64,000 nucleotides of DNA from Oscillospiraceae bacterium (GCA_017521325.1 JAFXCV010000075.1:62001-126000); one strand, 5' to 3'; counted from the first letter of the stretch, positions 25,931 through 33,314 are shown. Numbers and translations are program-made. The notes: generated from the letters alone by a model not told the origin.

Positions 25931-28564
25931 ATGAAAATGAATCCGAAATTGATGTCGGCGGCACTCGCTGTGCTGCTGACAGCGGTTTCCGTCCCGTATG
26001 ACGGAATGACAAACACCGTAAATGCAGCGGAGTCTTCCGTATGCATCAACGAAATCTGTTCTCAGAATAAGGCTTGTCTTGCCGACAGCTACGGCGTGTA
26101 TTCCGACTGGATCGAGCTTTACAATGCAGGCAGTTCCCCCGTGGATCTGTCGGGCTTTGGTCTGTCCGATGATGCGGCAGAGCCGATGAAATGGACATTC
26201 CCTGCAGGAACGACCATCGGGGCAGGGGAGTATAAAATCCTTTTTGCCTCCAAGCAGGCATCCACAGCAACAGAGCTGCATACCGGATTTTCTCTGAGCA
26301 AGAACGGCGAAACCCTGCTGCTGAGCGACGCACAGGGCGGACTTCTGCAGAAGGTGGAGCTTCCCACACTTGCTGAAGACAGCACCTACGGCAGAACACC
26401 CGACGGCAGTGCGGTCTTTGAGGTGATGCAGGCTACCCCCGGAAAATCCAATGCCGTTGTGACTTCGGCACCGACGTTTTCCGCAGGCTCAGGCTTTTAC
26501 GGAAGTGATTTCTCACTGACGCTTACCGCCCCGAATGGCGCAGCGATCTATTACACGCTTGACGGCAGCGATCCGACGGGTTCCTCCACGGCACAGATGT
26601 ATTCCGGTGCGATTACCGTACAGGATCGTACGAATCAGACGAATCTCTACAGTGCCTACAGGGAAGATGAGAATTCCGCAACGTCCATCTGCCGTGGCGT
26701 CGGCTATCAGCCGCCCCCATTCAACGTGGACAAGGCAACCGTTGTGCGTGCGGCTGCAAAAAGCAGCGACGGAAAATTCAGCGAGGTGGTCAGCCAGACC
26801 TATTTTGTGACATCGGGCAACCTTGCACAGTATAAGAATATGACGGTGGTTTCTCTTGTGACAAACCCCGATAACCTTTTTTCTCCCGATAAGGGTATTT
26901 ATGTAACGGGCAATCAGTATCTGAGCTGGAAGAACAGCGGTTCTTTCAATCCGGGCAAGAGCGTCTGGGATACGGACAATGTGACCAACTACTTCTCCAG
27001 AGGGCGTGAGTGGGAGCGTGAAGCATCCATCACCTTCTTTGAAAACGGACAGGCGGTTGTCGAGCAGAATATGGGCATCCGTATCAAGGGCGCATCCACC
27101 AGAAATCAGGCGCAGAAGAGCTTCAACCTGTACGCCAGAAGTGACTACGGCGCATCCAAAATCGAGTATCCGCTGATCGACGGCAACAAGGCGATCGACG
27201 GCACAAATATTGAAAAGTATGATTCCGTATCTCTGCGTTCCGTCAGTGACGAGGTAAGACTCCGTGACGGCTTTGCACAGAAGCTCGTTGCAGGCAGGGA
27301 AAACCTCACAACACAGGATATGGAGAAATGTGCGGTATTCCTCAACGGCGAATACTGGGGACTGTATGAAATTACGGAAAAGCTTTCGGATTATTTCATC
27401 GAAACCAATTATGGCATCGAAAAACAGGATGTTGCCATGATCAAGAATGACGAACTGGAAGAGGGCGAGCAGGCAGAGCTTGATCAGTTCGTGGCATTTG
27501 TGAAGGAATACAGCCAGAAGGATCTGACCAACGAGCAGAATTATAAGGCTGTCTGCGATTACATTGACATTGACACTATGATCGACCATTATGCGGCAGG
27601 TCTGTATCTGGGTACCTTCGACTGGCCGAACTACAACTACGGACTGTGGCGCAATACGGGGGCGCCCATTGACGGCAACCCCTACAGCGACGGAAAGTGG
27701 CGTTTCATTTCCTTCGACTATGACTACACCATGGGTGCAACCTATGCGGATTTCGGCGGTGTTGAGGGCTATGCATACGACAGCTTCCGCCATATGGATG
27801 CTGCAAAGAAGGAAATGCCGACAAACCTCTTTGTGCAGCTGCTGAAGAATCAGGACTTCCGCAATCGTTTTGTTGCTGTATACTGCGACTACGCAAACGA
27901 GGTTCTGACACCTGCAAAGGCAAATGCCATGGCAGACAAGTACCAGAATGAGTACAACGAACCGCTTGCAAATACCACCGTGCGCTGGTGGGGCTTCTTC
28001 GGCGGTTCCAAGGACAGCAACCTTGCTTACCACAGAGATCTTTACCCGAATACCACATTGAAAAATATCAAAAACTTCTTTGCACAGCGTGCAGGCTATA
28101 CGCTGGAGGATATGAAGAATTATCTCGGCGTGCAGGGAAATTTGCAGACGATCACGCTGAAAACCAACGGAAACGGACAGATCAAGATCAATTCCATCGT
28201 TCCCGACACCAAAAACGGCGGTTGGAGCGGCAAGTATTATTCCGACTGTCCTGTGACGCTGACTGCAATTCCGGGTGACGGTATGGCATTTGGCAGCTGG
28301 GAGGGCGATCTTTCCGGCAGCGAGCTGACCGTGACCACAACGCTTTCCAAGGCGATGACCGTGCAGGCGAATTTCGTGGAAAAGAAGGAAGTCAAGGGCG
28401 ATGTCAACGCCGACGGTAATTTCAGCGTCGCAGACATCATCATGCTGCAAAAGTGGCTGCTTGGCGCAGGGGATATCACCGATGCCAAGGCTGGCGACAT
28501 GAACAAGGACGGCAGACTTAATGCTTTTGATCTGGCAATGCTGAAAAGAGAGATTACAAAATAA
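25931..28564 (+). CDS. CotH-family protein with lamin-tail, chitobiase-like, repeat and dockerin modules
   Basis: Secreted cellulosome-associated protein of 877 residues. Signal peptide to about residue 33. A lamin-tail domain (about 35-160) has 'VCINEICSQNK..LADSYGVYSDWIELYN'. A chitobiase C-terminal-type sandwich (about 180-290) has 'AIYYTLDGSDPT'. CotH domain at about 310-690: 'MGIRIKGASTRNQAQKSFNLYAR', 'LRDGFAQKL', 'FLNGEYWGLYEITEK', and the metal-binding 'FISFDYDYTMG' near 595. A beta repeat domain (about 730-820, 'SWEGDLSGSELTVTTTL') and dockerin follow ('GDVNADGNFSVADI', 'GDMNKDGRLNAFDL'). CotH proteins include atypical protein kinases (spore coat CotH) and are known in Ruminococcus cellulosomes, where their role is unclear. 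Phosphorylation, glycan or scaffold attachment are possibilities only. Confidence 0.93.
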   Translation: MKMNPKLMSAALAVLLTAVSVPYDGMTNTVNAAESSVCINEICSQNKACLADSYGVYSDWIELYNAGSSPVDLSGFGLSDDAAEPMKWTFPAGTTIGAGEYKILFASKQASTATELHTGFSLSKNGETLLLSDAQGGLLQKVELPTLAEDSTYGRTPDGSAVFEVMQATPGKSNAVVTSAPTFSAGSGFYGSDFSLTLTAPNGAAIYYTLDGSDPTGSSTAQMYSGAITVQDRTNQTNLYSAYREDENSATSICRGVGYQPPPFNVDKATVVRAAAKSSDGKFSEVVSQTYFVTSGNLAQYKNMTVVSLVTNPDNLFSPDKGIYVTGNQYLSWKNSGSFNPGKSVWDTDNVTNYFSRGREWEREASITFFENGQAVVEQNMGIRIKGASTRNQAQKSFNLYARSDYGASKIEYPLIDGNKAIDGTNIEKYDSVSLRSVSDEVRLRDGFAQKLVAGRENLTTQDMEKCAVFLNGEYWGLYEITEKLSDYFIETNYGIEKQDVAMIKNDELEEGEQAELDQFVAFVKEYSQKDLTNEQNYKAVCDYIDIDTMIDHYAAGLYLGTFDWPNYNYGLWRNTGAPIDGNPYSDGKWRFISFDYDYTMGATYADFGGVEGYAYDSFRHMDAAKKEMPTNLFVQLLKNQDFRNRFVAVYCDYANEVLTPAKANAMADKYQNEYNEPLANTTVRWWGFFGGSKDSNLAYHRDLYPNTTLKNIKNFFAQRAGYTLEDMKNYLGVQGNLQTITLKTNGNGQIKINSIVPDTKNGGWSGKYYSDCPVTLTAIPGDGMAFGSWEGDLSGSELTVTTTLSKAMTVQANFVEKKEVKGDVNADGNFSVADIIMLQKWLLGAGDITDAKAGDMNKDGRLNAFDLAMLKREITK

Positions 28565-28597
28565 GATTCAAAAAAGATAACAATGGGACGGAATCGG

Positions 28598-28634
28598 AAA
28601 ATCCCCTGCAGTGTAAAACTGCAGGGGATTTTTG
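28598..28634 (+). terminator. Terminator after CotH gene
   Basis: AAAATCCCCTGCAGT / ACTGCAGGGGATTTTT (28598-28612 / 28618-28633). Confidence 0.95.
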
Positions 28635-28704
28635 CATAATTCAAGAAAACGGGGACATACTGTAGAAAACGCAGTATACGCTGCACAGAGAAAGGATGAA
28701 TGCA

Positions 28705-29139
28705 ATGATCGAACAGGATACCATCAGGTTACTCAGGGAGTGTGATGCAGGCATCAAAATGGGCATCAGCTCCATCCATGATTCCGTCGGCTATGTCAAG
28801 GATGACGAAATGAAGGGAATTCTTGAGCGCAGTCTGGAACGCCACGAAAAGATCAAGGATGAAATGCAGGGATTGCTTGCGGATTACCACGATGACGGCA
28901 AGGAGCCTGCCGCCATGGCAAAGGGCATGGAGTGGTTCAAGACGAATGTGACGCTTGCCATGGAAAATTCCGATGGCGCCGTGGCGGATTTCATCACGGA
29001 CGGCTGCAATATGGGTGTAAAATCCCTGTCCCGTTATCTGAACCAGTATAAGGCGGCAGATGAAAAGTCCAAGGATATTTCTAAACGCCTGATCAAAGAG
29101 GAAGAACAGCTTGCGGTGGATATCCGCAGATATCTGTGA
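28705..29139 (+). CDS. Four-helix, ferritin-like protein of unknown function
   Basis: 144-residue, all-helical, charged cytoplasmic protein. Two His/Glu-containing helix pairs are visible ('GISSIHDSVGYVKDDEMKGILERSLERHEKIKDEM', and later 'AVADFITDGCNMGVKSLSRYLNQY'). This resembles the DUF2383/PA2169-type ferritin-like bundles. A metal site is possible (His and Glu spaced as ExxH) but not proven. AAAGGA at 28691-28696 fits the ATG at 28705 better than the in-frame ATG at 28696, which overlaps it. Stands alone between two terminators. Confidence 0.75.
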   Translation: MIEQDTIRLLRECDAGIKMGISSIHDSVGYVKDDEMKGILERSLERHEKIKDEMQGLLADYHDDGKEPAAMAKGMEWFKTNVTLAMENSDGAVADFITDGCNMGVKSLSRYLNQYKAADEKSKDISKRLIKEEEQLAVDIRRYL

Positions 29140-29156
29140 ATTTTGAGCCTTTTCCG

Positions 29157-29194
29157 AAAAGATGCTGCTGCATTTTCATGCAGCAGCATCTTTT
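29157..29194. terminator. Bidirectional terminator between convergent genes
   Basis: 16-base perfect stem AAAAGATGCTGCTGCA / TGCAGCAGCATCTTTT (29157-29172 / 29179-29194), with T-runs readable on both strands. Confidence 0.93.
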
Positions 29195-30008
29195 ATGATT
29201 CCATATCATGTCCGGCCAGTACACACTTGGTAAATAGATCGTTGTACCGCAGATTCTTTGTCGGGATGACCACAAGCCCTGCACGCATGGATACAGGGAA
29301 GGTGTACTCACCGGATTTCACAGTTTCGCCGTTATGCGCAAGTATTTTATCAATGATCGCCTGTGCATCCTCTTTCTTGTCAAAATCCGTAATCAGCACA
29401 AATTCATCACCGCCGATACGGATCGGGAGCATGGTTTCATCCGATTCCATGTCAATTCTTCGCAGGCACTCGGCAATAGCAATATCCCCTGCCGCTGATC
29501 CGTAGGTTTCATTGACATACATCAGCCGCACCATGTCAAAGCAGATCACATATTTTCCGCTGTGTTCCTTGATAAAATCATAGAGATGTGACACGTCAAA
29601 CATTTTTTTGCTATACATAATATCATTCCCTTCTCCGTCCGTGATCGGCAGGGATTCACTGAATTTCGGGAAAATCTCCGAAAACCGCCTGCTTTTCCGA
29701 AATTCCGAAGGCGATACGCCCCACAGCCGCCGGAATGCACGGGTGAATACCTCATGCGACCGGTAGTCGTATTTCAGCGCAATATCCAGAATCGTCGCAT
29801 CTGTTTCAAGAAGCTCCTTTGCTGCTGCACTCAATTTACGGCGTGCGATATAATCCCCCACACCGATGTGAAAGACGCAGCGGAACAGCTTCTGAAGATT
29901 CGACAGAGAATAGCCGCATTTTTTCGCACAAAGCTCCGGTGAAAGCGGCTGTGTGAGATTTTCCTCTATGAATTCCAAAACCACGGACAAAATTGTAAAT
30001 TTGTTCAT
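29193..30008 (-). CDS. AraC-type regulator fused to a GGDEF domain
   Basis: 271-residue cytoplasmic protein with the DNA-binding part first. AraC HTH pair at about 8-105: 'SPELCAKKCGYSLSNLQKLFRCVFHIGVGDYI' and 'ILDIALKYDYRSHEVFTRAFRRLWGVSPSEFRK'. A short GGDEF domain at about 130-265 keeps 'RIGGDEFVLI' (around 198). The usual 'DxDxFKxxND' is altered ('FDMVRLMYVNETYG'), so diguanylate cyclase activity is uncertain; nucleotide sensing is also possible. No signal or membrane segment. The promoter region carries two adjoining palindromes, implying autoregulation. Its last bases overlap the shared terminator. Targets unknown; the CotH/GH95 cluster is nearest. Confidence 0.9.
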   Translation of the reverse strand: MNKFTILSVVLEFIEENLTQPLSPELCAKKCGYSLSNLQKLFRCVFHIGVGDYIARRKLSAAAKELLETDATILDIALKYDYRSHEVFTRAFRRLWGVSPSEFRKSRRFSEIFPKFSESLPITDGEGNDIMYSKKMFDVSHLYDFIKEHSGKYVICFDMVRLMYVNETYGSAAGDIAIAECLRRIDMESDETMLPIRIGGDEFVLITDFDKKEDAQAIIDKILAHNGETVKSGEYTFPVSMRAGLVVIPTKNLRYNDLFTKCVLAGHDMES

Positions 30009-30022
30009 AGGATCACTACTTT

Positions 30023-30061
30023 CGATAACGTTATCGTAATTCCATTATAGCATGGAATTAC
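30023..30061 (-). promoter_or_regulatory. Two adjoining palindromes over the AraC-GGDEF promoter
   Basis: CGATAACGTTATCG (30023-30036) is a perfect 14-base palindrome with the central CG typical of LacI-type operators. It is abutted, sharing one base, by GTAATTCCAT-6-ATGGAATTAC (30036-30061). The loop of the second holds the reverse-strand -10 box TATAAT (30049-30044). No good -35 is seen, which suggests activator-dependent transcription. Confidence 0.65.
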
Positions 30062-30115
30062 AAAGAATTCTTGACGTTTTGCGGAAATTTTCTTTTGGAA
30101 GATTCCGCAAATCCC

Positions 30116-30144
30116 TTGCCAAATTTGTAGGAACATAGTATAAT
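30116..30144 (+). promoter_or_regulatory. Promoter of dtd
   Basis: TTGCCA (30116-30121), 17 bases, TATAAT (30139-30144). Confidence 0.75.
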
Positions 30145-30176
30145 AGGAAAGGAAACTTTGAAAACGGAGGATGCTT

Positions 30177-30611
30177 ATGAAACTTGTGATTCAGCGTGTT
30201 ACGGAAGCTTCCGTAACAGTGGAAAACACCATCGTCGGGGAGATCGGCAGGGGCTATCTCGTGCTGCTGGGCGTTGGCGAGGAGGATACGGAGGAAACTG
30301 CAAAAAAGCTTGCGGATAAGCTCGTCAGACTGCGGATTTTTTCGGATGAAGACGGAAAAACCAATCTTTCCCTCGGCGATGTAAACGGCGAAGTCCTCGT
30401 CATTTCGCAGTTTACACTCTATGCCGACTGCAAAAAGAATCGCCCGAGCTTCTGCCATGCAGGAAAGCCCGAGCTTGCAAATCACCTGTATGAGTATTTT
30501 ATGGAATGCCTGAAACCGCAGGTCGCTCGTGTCGCACACGGTATATTCGGTGCGGAAATGCAGGTTCGCCTTTGCAATGACGGGCCGTTCACCGTGCTGC
30601 TGGAGGGATGA
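30177..30611 (+). CDS. dtd: D-aminoacyl-tRNA deacylase
   Basis: Hydrolyses D-amino acids (and glycine) mischarged on tRNA, protecting translation. It has 144 residues, the standard size. Signature segments: N-terminal 'MKLVIQRVTEASVTVE', 'LLGVGEEDTEE', 'VLVISQFTLYADCKKNRPSF' (SQFTL block), and 'NDGPFTVLLEG' with the Gly-cisPro pair. GGAGG abuts the in-frame ATG at 30171 and is 6 bases before the ATG at 30177, which also gives the normal N-terminus. Its stop overlaps the start cluster of the next small gene. Confidence 0.95.
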   Translation: MKLVIQRVTEASVTVENTIVGEIGRGYLVLLGVGEEDTEETAKKLADKLVRLRIFSDEDGKTNLSLGDVNGEVLVISQFTLYADCKKNRPSFCHAGKPELANHLYEYFMECLKPQVARVAHGIFGAEMQVRLCNDGPFTVLLEG

Positions 30612-30613
30612 TG

Positions 30614-30874
30614 ATGAAAATTGACCATCCCGAACGTTACGACCGCTTTATGGATGCCATCCGCCTTTCGCTCCTTGTCTGGCGTGACAGGGGCGGGAGG
30701 AACGCCGCACAGCTTTGCGAGAAACTGGAAATGTCGGAACGCACCGTCCACCGCCGTTTCCGCAGCCCCGAAACGCTGACGCTTGCAGAGCTGTATGCAT
30801 GGTGCGAGCTGTATGGGAAGGATCCTTGCGAACTGCTGCTGCAAGCGTTTGAGGCATCGAAGTGTGAGGATTAA
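30614..30874 (+). CDS. Small helix-turn-helix protein
   Basis: About 86 residues. One Cro/CI-like HTH at about 25-60 ('NAAQLCEKLEMSERTVHRRF') with following helices 'TLTLAELYAWCELYGKDPCELLLQAF'. No sensor domain. Three consecutive ATG codons (30608, 30611, 30614) follow GGAGGG; the third has the best spacing. Coupled to dtd. Target unknown; it could be a chromosomal repressor of xenobiotic-response-element type. Confidence 0.75.
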   Translation: MKIDHPERYDRFMDAIRLSLLVWRDRGGRNAAQLCEKLEMSERTVHRRFRSPETLTLAELYAWCELYGKDPCELLLQAFEASKCED

Positions 30875-30924
30875 ATAAATCATTATAGTTGGAAGGAAAA
30901 CGGCTATTTGTGGAGATTCCTTCC

Positions 30925-31130
30925 TACAACCACCAGTATATAGCAAAGAGCGCTCCGCAGGAGGGCGGGGTAGGGTGACTCCCCACGGGGTGGGGAGATG
31001 TCGAGCAAAGTGAGACAGAGGGGACGGGCTGTTCAGCGGCAGCACCCTACTCTTCCCCCCGCCCCTCTGGGGAGGGGGTTAGGGTGCGGGGCAAATTTAA
31101 GAGAAATAATACTTTTTTGACAAGCTGGCA
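30925..31130. repeat. Intergenic repeat (copy B), same family as copies at 10.7 and 55.2 kb
   Basis: About 200 non-coding bases rich in G/C hairpins. Its right end (31088-31127) matches the complement of 55095-55134 at 38 of 40 bases. The left part has the 'GCxCTCCGCAGGAG' block also seen at about 55223-55236 (reverse). In between are CCCCTC..GGGGAGGGGGTT and ACCCTAC/GTAGGGT-like stems. It lies between a forward gene end and a reverse gene end. Confidence 0.65.
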
Positions 31131-31157
31131 CTGATTTATGAATAAACCAGTGCTTAT

Positions 31158-32210
31158 TTAACAAAACAGCCCCTTGAGCGATGCCGTGGTCATGGAGGAC
31201 AGATCATAGGCAGCGTCAAGCATTGCATTGAGATTTTCTTCGCTGTATTCGATCTCCTTGGAGTAATTCTTGGCAATTTCCGCACAGTCCGTGAGCGTGA
31301 GTGTGCCGTGTTCCATCCAATGGTCGATGAACAGGCAGCCAATCACGGCGGTGCTGACAGCGGAGAGTTTGACACGGGAGAGGTATTCCTCGTCAAACGC
31401 CCCCTTGAGAACATACCGCCATATGAAATAAATTGCGATATTCCGCAGGTATTCCGATGCCTGCGGATTTTCCTTTGCAAAATGTTCCCGTGCAGCATCA
31501 ATTTCCCTGAAGTGGCACCATACGGCATGGAGCGTTTGGTGCCATCCGTCATTGATCGCCTCAAGCGTTTGCAGGAAGGTGAGAATTTCGGGAAGATTTC
31601 CTTTTGCAGAGGGGAGTTCCGCCACTTCCTCCGGCAGCGTAAAACAGCCGTTGTCCGTGCGCTCCTGCATGCTCTCCGCAAAATCCAGCATGCGGCAGAT
31701 GCCCTCACTCAACGCATCGCCCTGCAGCATGCGGAACATTTCCGCCCTTGCCTTCGTCAGGCATTCAAAGAGCGAAGCGTCGGGAAATTCACATTCCTCG
31801 TCGGGAATTTCCCGTTCCGTAAGAGAAAACGGCTCTGTCAGGATCATTCTTGCCGCCTCCTCGCAGCAAAGCCCCAGACCGCCCTCCTTGACCGTGCCGA
31901 ACCACGAATAGTAACGGGGATGATCGGTGCAGATTTGGCAGAGAGAATCCTCCCCCAGCTGCAGGATGATGTCGCAGAGATTGTCCGCATTGAGAAACGG
32001 ACAGCGGTTCTGCTCGTCCGTAAGAAAACAGGGCGCATCGCTCATGCCGATGCACGAGCGCAGGCGGTCGCCGAATACACCGGGGATTGCCTTGTATCTC
32101 TCGACGGTTTCCTCATCAATTTCAATTTCCCAGCCGATACAGCAGTTGTCCTTGCATTTGTCTGCAATGCAGCGGAATGTATCATAACAGGAAGGCGTTC
32201 TGAAAATCAT
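31158..32210 (-). CDS. FliB-like lysine-N-methylase family protein
   Basis: 350-residue cytoplasmic protein of the FliB family. FliB itself methylates flagellin lysines; most family members in non-flagellated Firmicutes are uncharacterised. The N-terminal cysteine cluster is clear: 'FRCIADKCKDNCCIGWEIEID', 'NRCPFLNADNLCDIILQLG', 'LCQICTDHPRYYSWFG', 'GLGLCCEEAARMIL'. This matches the YkgJ-type metal or Fe-S-binding pattern. The rest is helical and variable. No flagellar genes are nearby, so flagellin is unlikely to be the substrate here. Reverse strand, likely its own transcript downstream of the sigma/anti-sigma pair (gap 52 bases to rsi-like gene). Confidence 0.85.
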   Translation of the reverse strand: MIFRTPSCYDTFRCIADKCKDNCCIGWEIEIDEETVERYKAIPGVFGDRLRSCIGMSDAPCFLTDEQNRCPFLNADNLCDIILQLGEDSLCQICTDHPRYYSWFGTVKEGGLGLCCEEAARMILTEPFSLTEREIPDEECEFPDASLFECLTKARAEMFRMLQGDALSEGICRMLDFAESMQERTDNGCFTLPEEVAELPSAKGNLPEILTFLQTLEAINDGWHQTLHAVWCHFREIDAAREHFAKENPQASEYLRNIAIYFIWRYVLKGAFDEEYLSRVKLSAVSTAVIGCLFIDHWMEHGTLTLTDCAEIAKNYSKEIEYSEENLNAMLDAAYDLSSMTTASLKGLFC

Positions 32211-32261
32211 AGTGTTCCTCCAAAATAGAAAGGGCGGATCCGCAGAATCCGCCCGATTTGT

Positions 32262-32609
32262 TTACCGCTTCATCAGCGATTCCGCATTGAACCTGCATGT
32301 CAGCAGAATGCCCACAGCCAGCATGATCGAGCCTGCACCAATGGCAGCACTTGTGCCGACAATGCGCAGATAACGTCTGCGGCGCAGCTTTCTGGAAAGC
32401 TCCTCATACATTTTTGCCTGTGTTCCGGAAAGACCGGCAGTACCCAGTGCCCTTTCCGTTTTCTTCAGTTCCAGATATGCACTGTAATAGCTTCTGCATT
32501 CGGGACATTCGTTCAGATGCGTGCGGATTGCCTGCGCACCTTCCCTGCTTACGATTTTCTCATGATAAAGATCCGCAAGATTTCTGACAGACTCACATGT
32601 CATATTCAT
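32262..32609 (-). CDS. Anti-sigma factor with zinc-binding domain and one membrane segment
   Basis: 115 residues. The N-terminal cytoplasmic ZAS domain has the motif H-x3-C-x2-C ('HLNECPEC', about residues 30-37), which clamps ECF sigma factors. Then come a basic helix ('KLRRRRYLRIVG') and one transmembrane segment (about 85-107, 'SAAIGAGSIMLAVGILLTC'), with almost no extracytoplasmic tail. The start ATG at 32609 has GGAGG 9 bases upstream; the 5' end overlaps the sigma gene by 17 bases, so the two are made in fixed ratio. With so little outside the membrane, signal sensing may be via lipids, membrane state or a partner. Confidence 0.88.
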   Translation of the reverse strand: MNMTCESVRNLADLYHEKIVSREGAQAIRTHLNECPECRSYYSAYLELKKTERALGTAGLSGTQAKMYEELSRKLRRRRYLRIVGTSAAIGAGSIMLAVGILLTCRFNAESLMKR

Positions 32610-33105
32610 TTTCAATCGCCTCCAACATCAATTTCTTAGCCCTGTGATAGATCACCCTTGCGGAGTTTTCGCTGATATGCAGCGCTTTTCCGATCTCCGC
32701 ATAGCTCATGTCCGCATAGATTCGCAGAATGGTAACATCACGGTATTTGTCCGGGAGCGCACGCAGCGCCTTCCGGGTACTTTCCAATTGCAGCTGCCTT
32801 TCTACTGCGTCTTCCAGGTGTTCTGCATGTTCGCCGAAATAAATATCTGCAATCTGATCGGTGCTGATCGAATCAACCTTATATTTATTCTTGCGCAGAT
32901 ACCGATAATAGGTATGCTTTGCAATGGACGCAAGCCAGGTGAATACATCGCTGTCGCCTCGGAAGCGATGAAAGGATACAAACGCCTGGTAAAAGGTTTC
33001 CTGCGTCAGCTCCTCAGCAAGATCTCTCTGACCTGTCAGCTTGTAGAGAAATGCAAAAATACGGGGAAAGTATTCTTTATATAAGGCTTCAAATTCACGG
33101 TTCAT
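32593..33105 (-). CDS. ECF RNA polymerase sigma factor
   Basis: 170 residues. Region 2: 'FEALYKEYFPRIFAFLYKLTGQRDLAEELTQETFYQAFVSFHRFRG' and 'FTWLASIAKHTYYRYLRKNK'. Region 4: 'ALRALPDKYRDVTILRIYADMSYAEIGKALHISENSARVIYHRAKKLM'. No region 3, no extra C-terminal domain. The ATG at 33105 follows GAGAGGTG; an in-frame start at 33141 would lie inside the promoter. Divergent from the fabH operon, with matching promoters on both sides, which suggests that it drives itself and fatty-acid synthesis. Confidence 0.95.
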   Translation of the reverse strand: MNREFEALYKEYFPRIFAFLYKLTGQRDLAEELTQETFYQAFVSFHRFRGDSDVFTWLASIAKHTYYRYLRKNKYKVDSISTDQIADIYFGEHAEHLEDAVERQLQLESTRKALRALPDKYRDVTILRIYADMSYAEIGKALHISENSARVIYHRAKKLMLEAIENEYDM

Positions 33106-33131
33106 GAATACACCTCTCCCTCTGTTAATAG

Positions 33132-33160
33132 TAAGTAGCATTTTTTTAGAAAATGTTACA
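33132..33160 (-). promoter_or_regulatory. Putative ECF-type autoregulatory promoter of the sigma gene
   Basis: Reverse strand: TGTAAC (33160-33155), 15 bases, GCTACTTA (33139-33132). The layout is identical to that in front of fabH. It ends 27 bases before the sigma start codon. Confidence 0.7.
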
Positions 33161-33215
33161 ATATTCGTTTCGTGAAATTGGACAAATTCAAAATGGAATA
33201 TTTGTGCAATATTTT

Positions 33216-33244
33216 TGTAACAAAAATGTTTGAAGTGCTACTAA
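33216..33244 (+). promoter_or_regulatory. Putative ECF-type promoter of the fatty-acid operon
   Basis: TGTAAC (33216-33221), 15 bases, GCTACTAA (33237-33244). The leader then carries AACGCC-CGAA-GGCGTT (33276-33291) and AGGAGG before fabH. No clear TTGACA/TATAAT pair was found in the same gap, and no FapR- or FabT-type palindrome was recognised. Confidence 0.7.
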
Positions 33245-33314
33245 TTATCGTAACACTTGCGCAAGGAATTATCGGAACGCCCGAAGGCGTTGCAAACCAT
33301 CAGGAGGAAACAGC

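Noticed and set aside
26513..28450. A 645-codon open frame antisense to the CotH gene
   Set aside because: No recognisable domain; the sense frame is well supported by five consecutive domains and a terminator.
31158..32210. Flagellar methylase role for the FliB-like protein
   Set aside because: No flagellar genes are in the window, and the family is widespread in non-motile Firmicutes, so only the family name is given.
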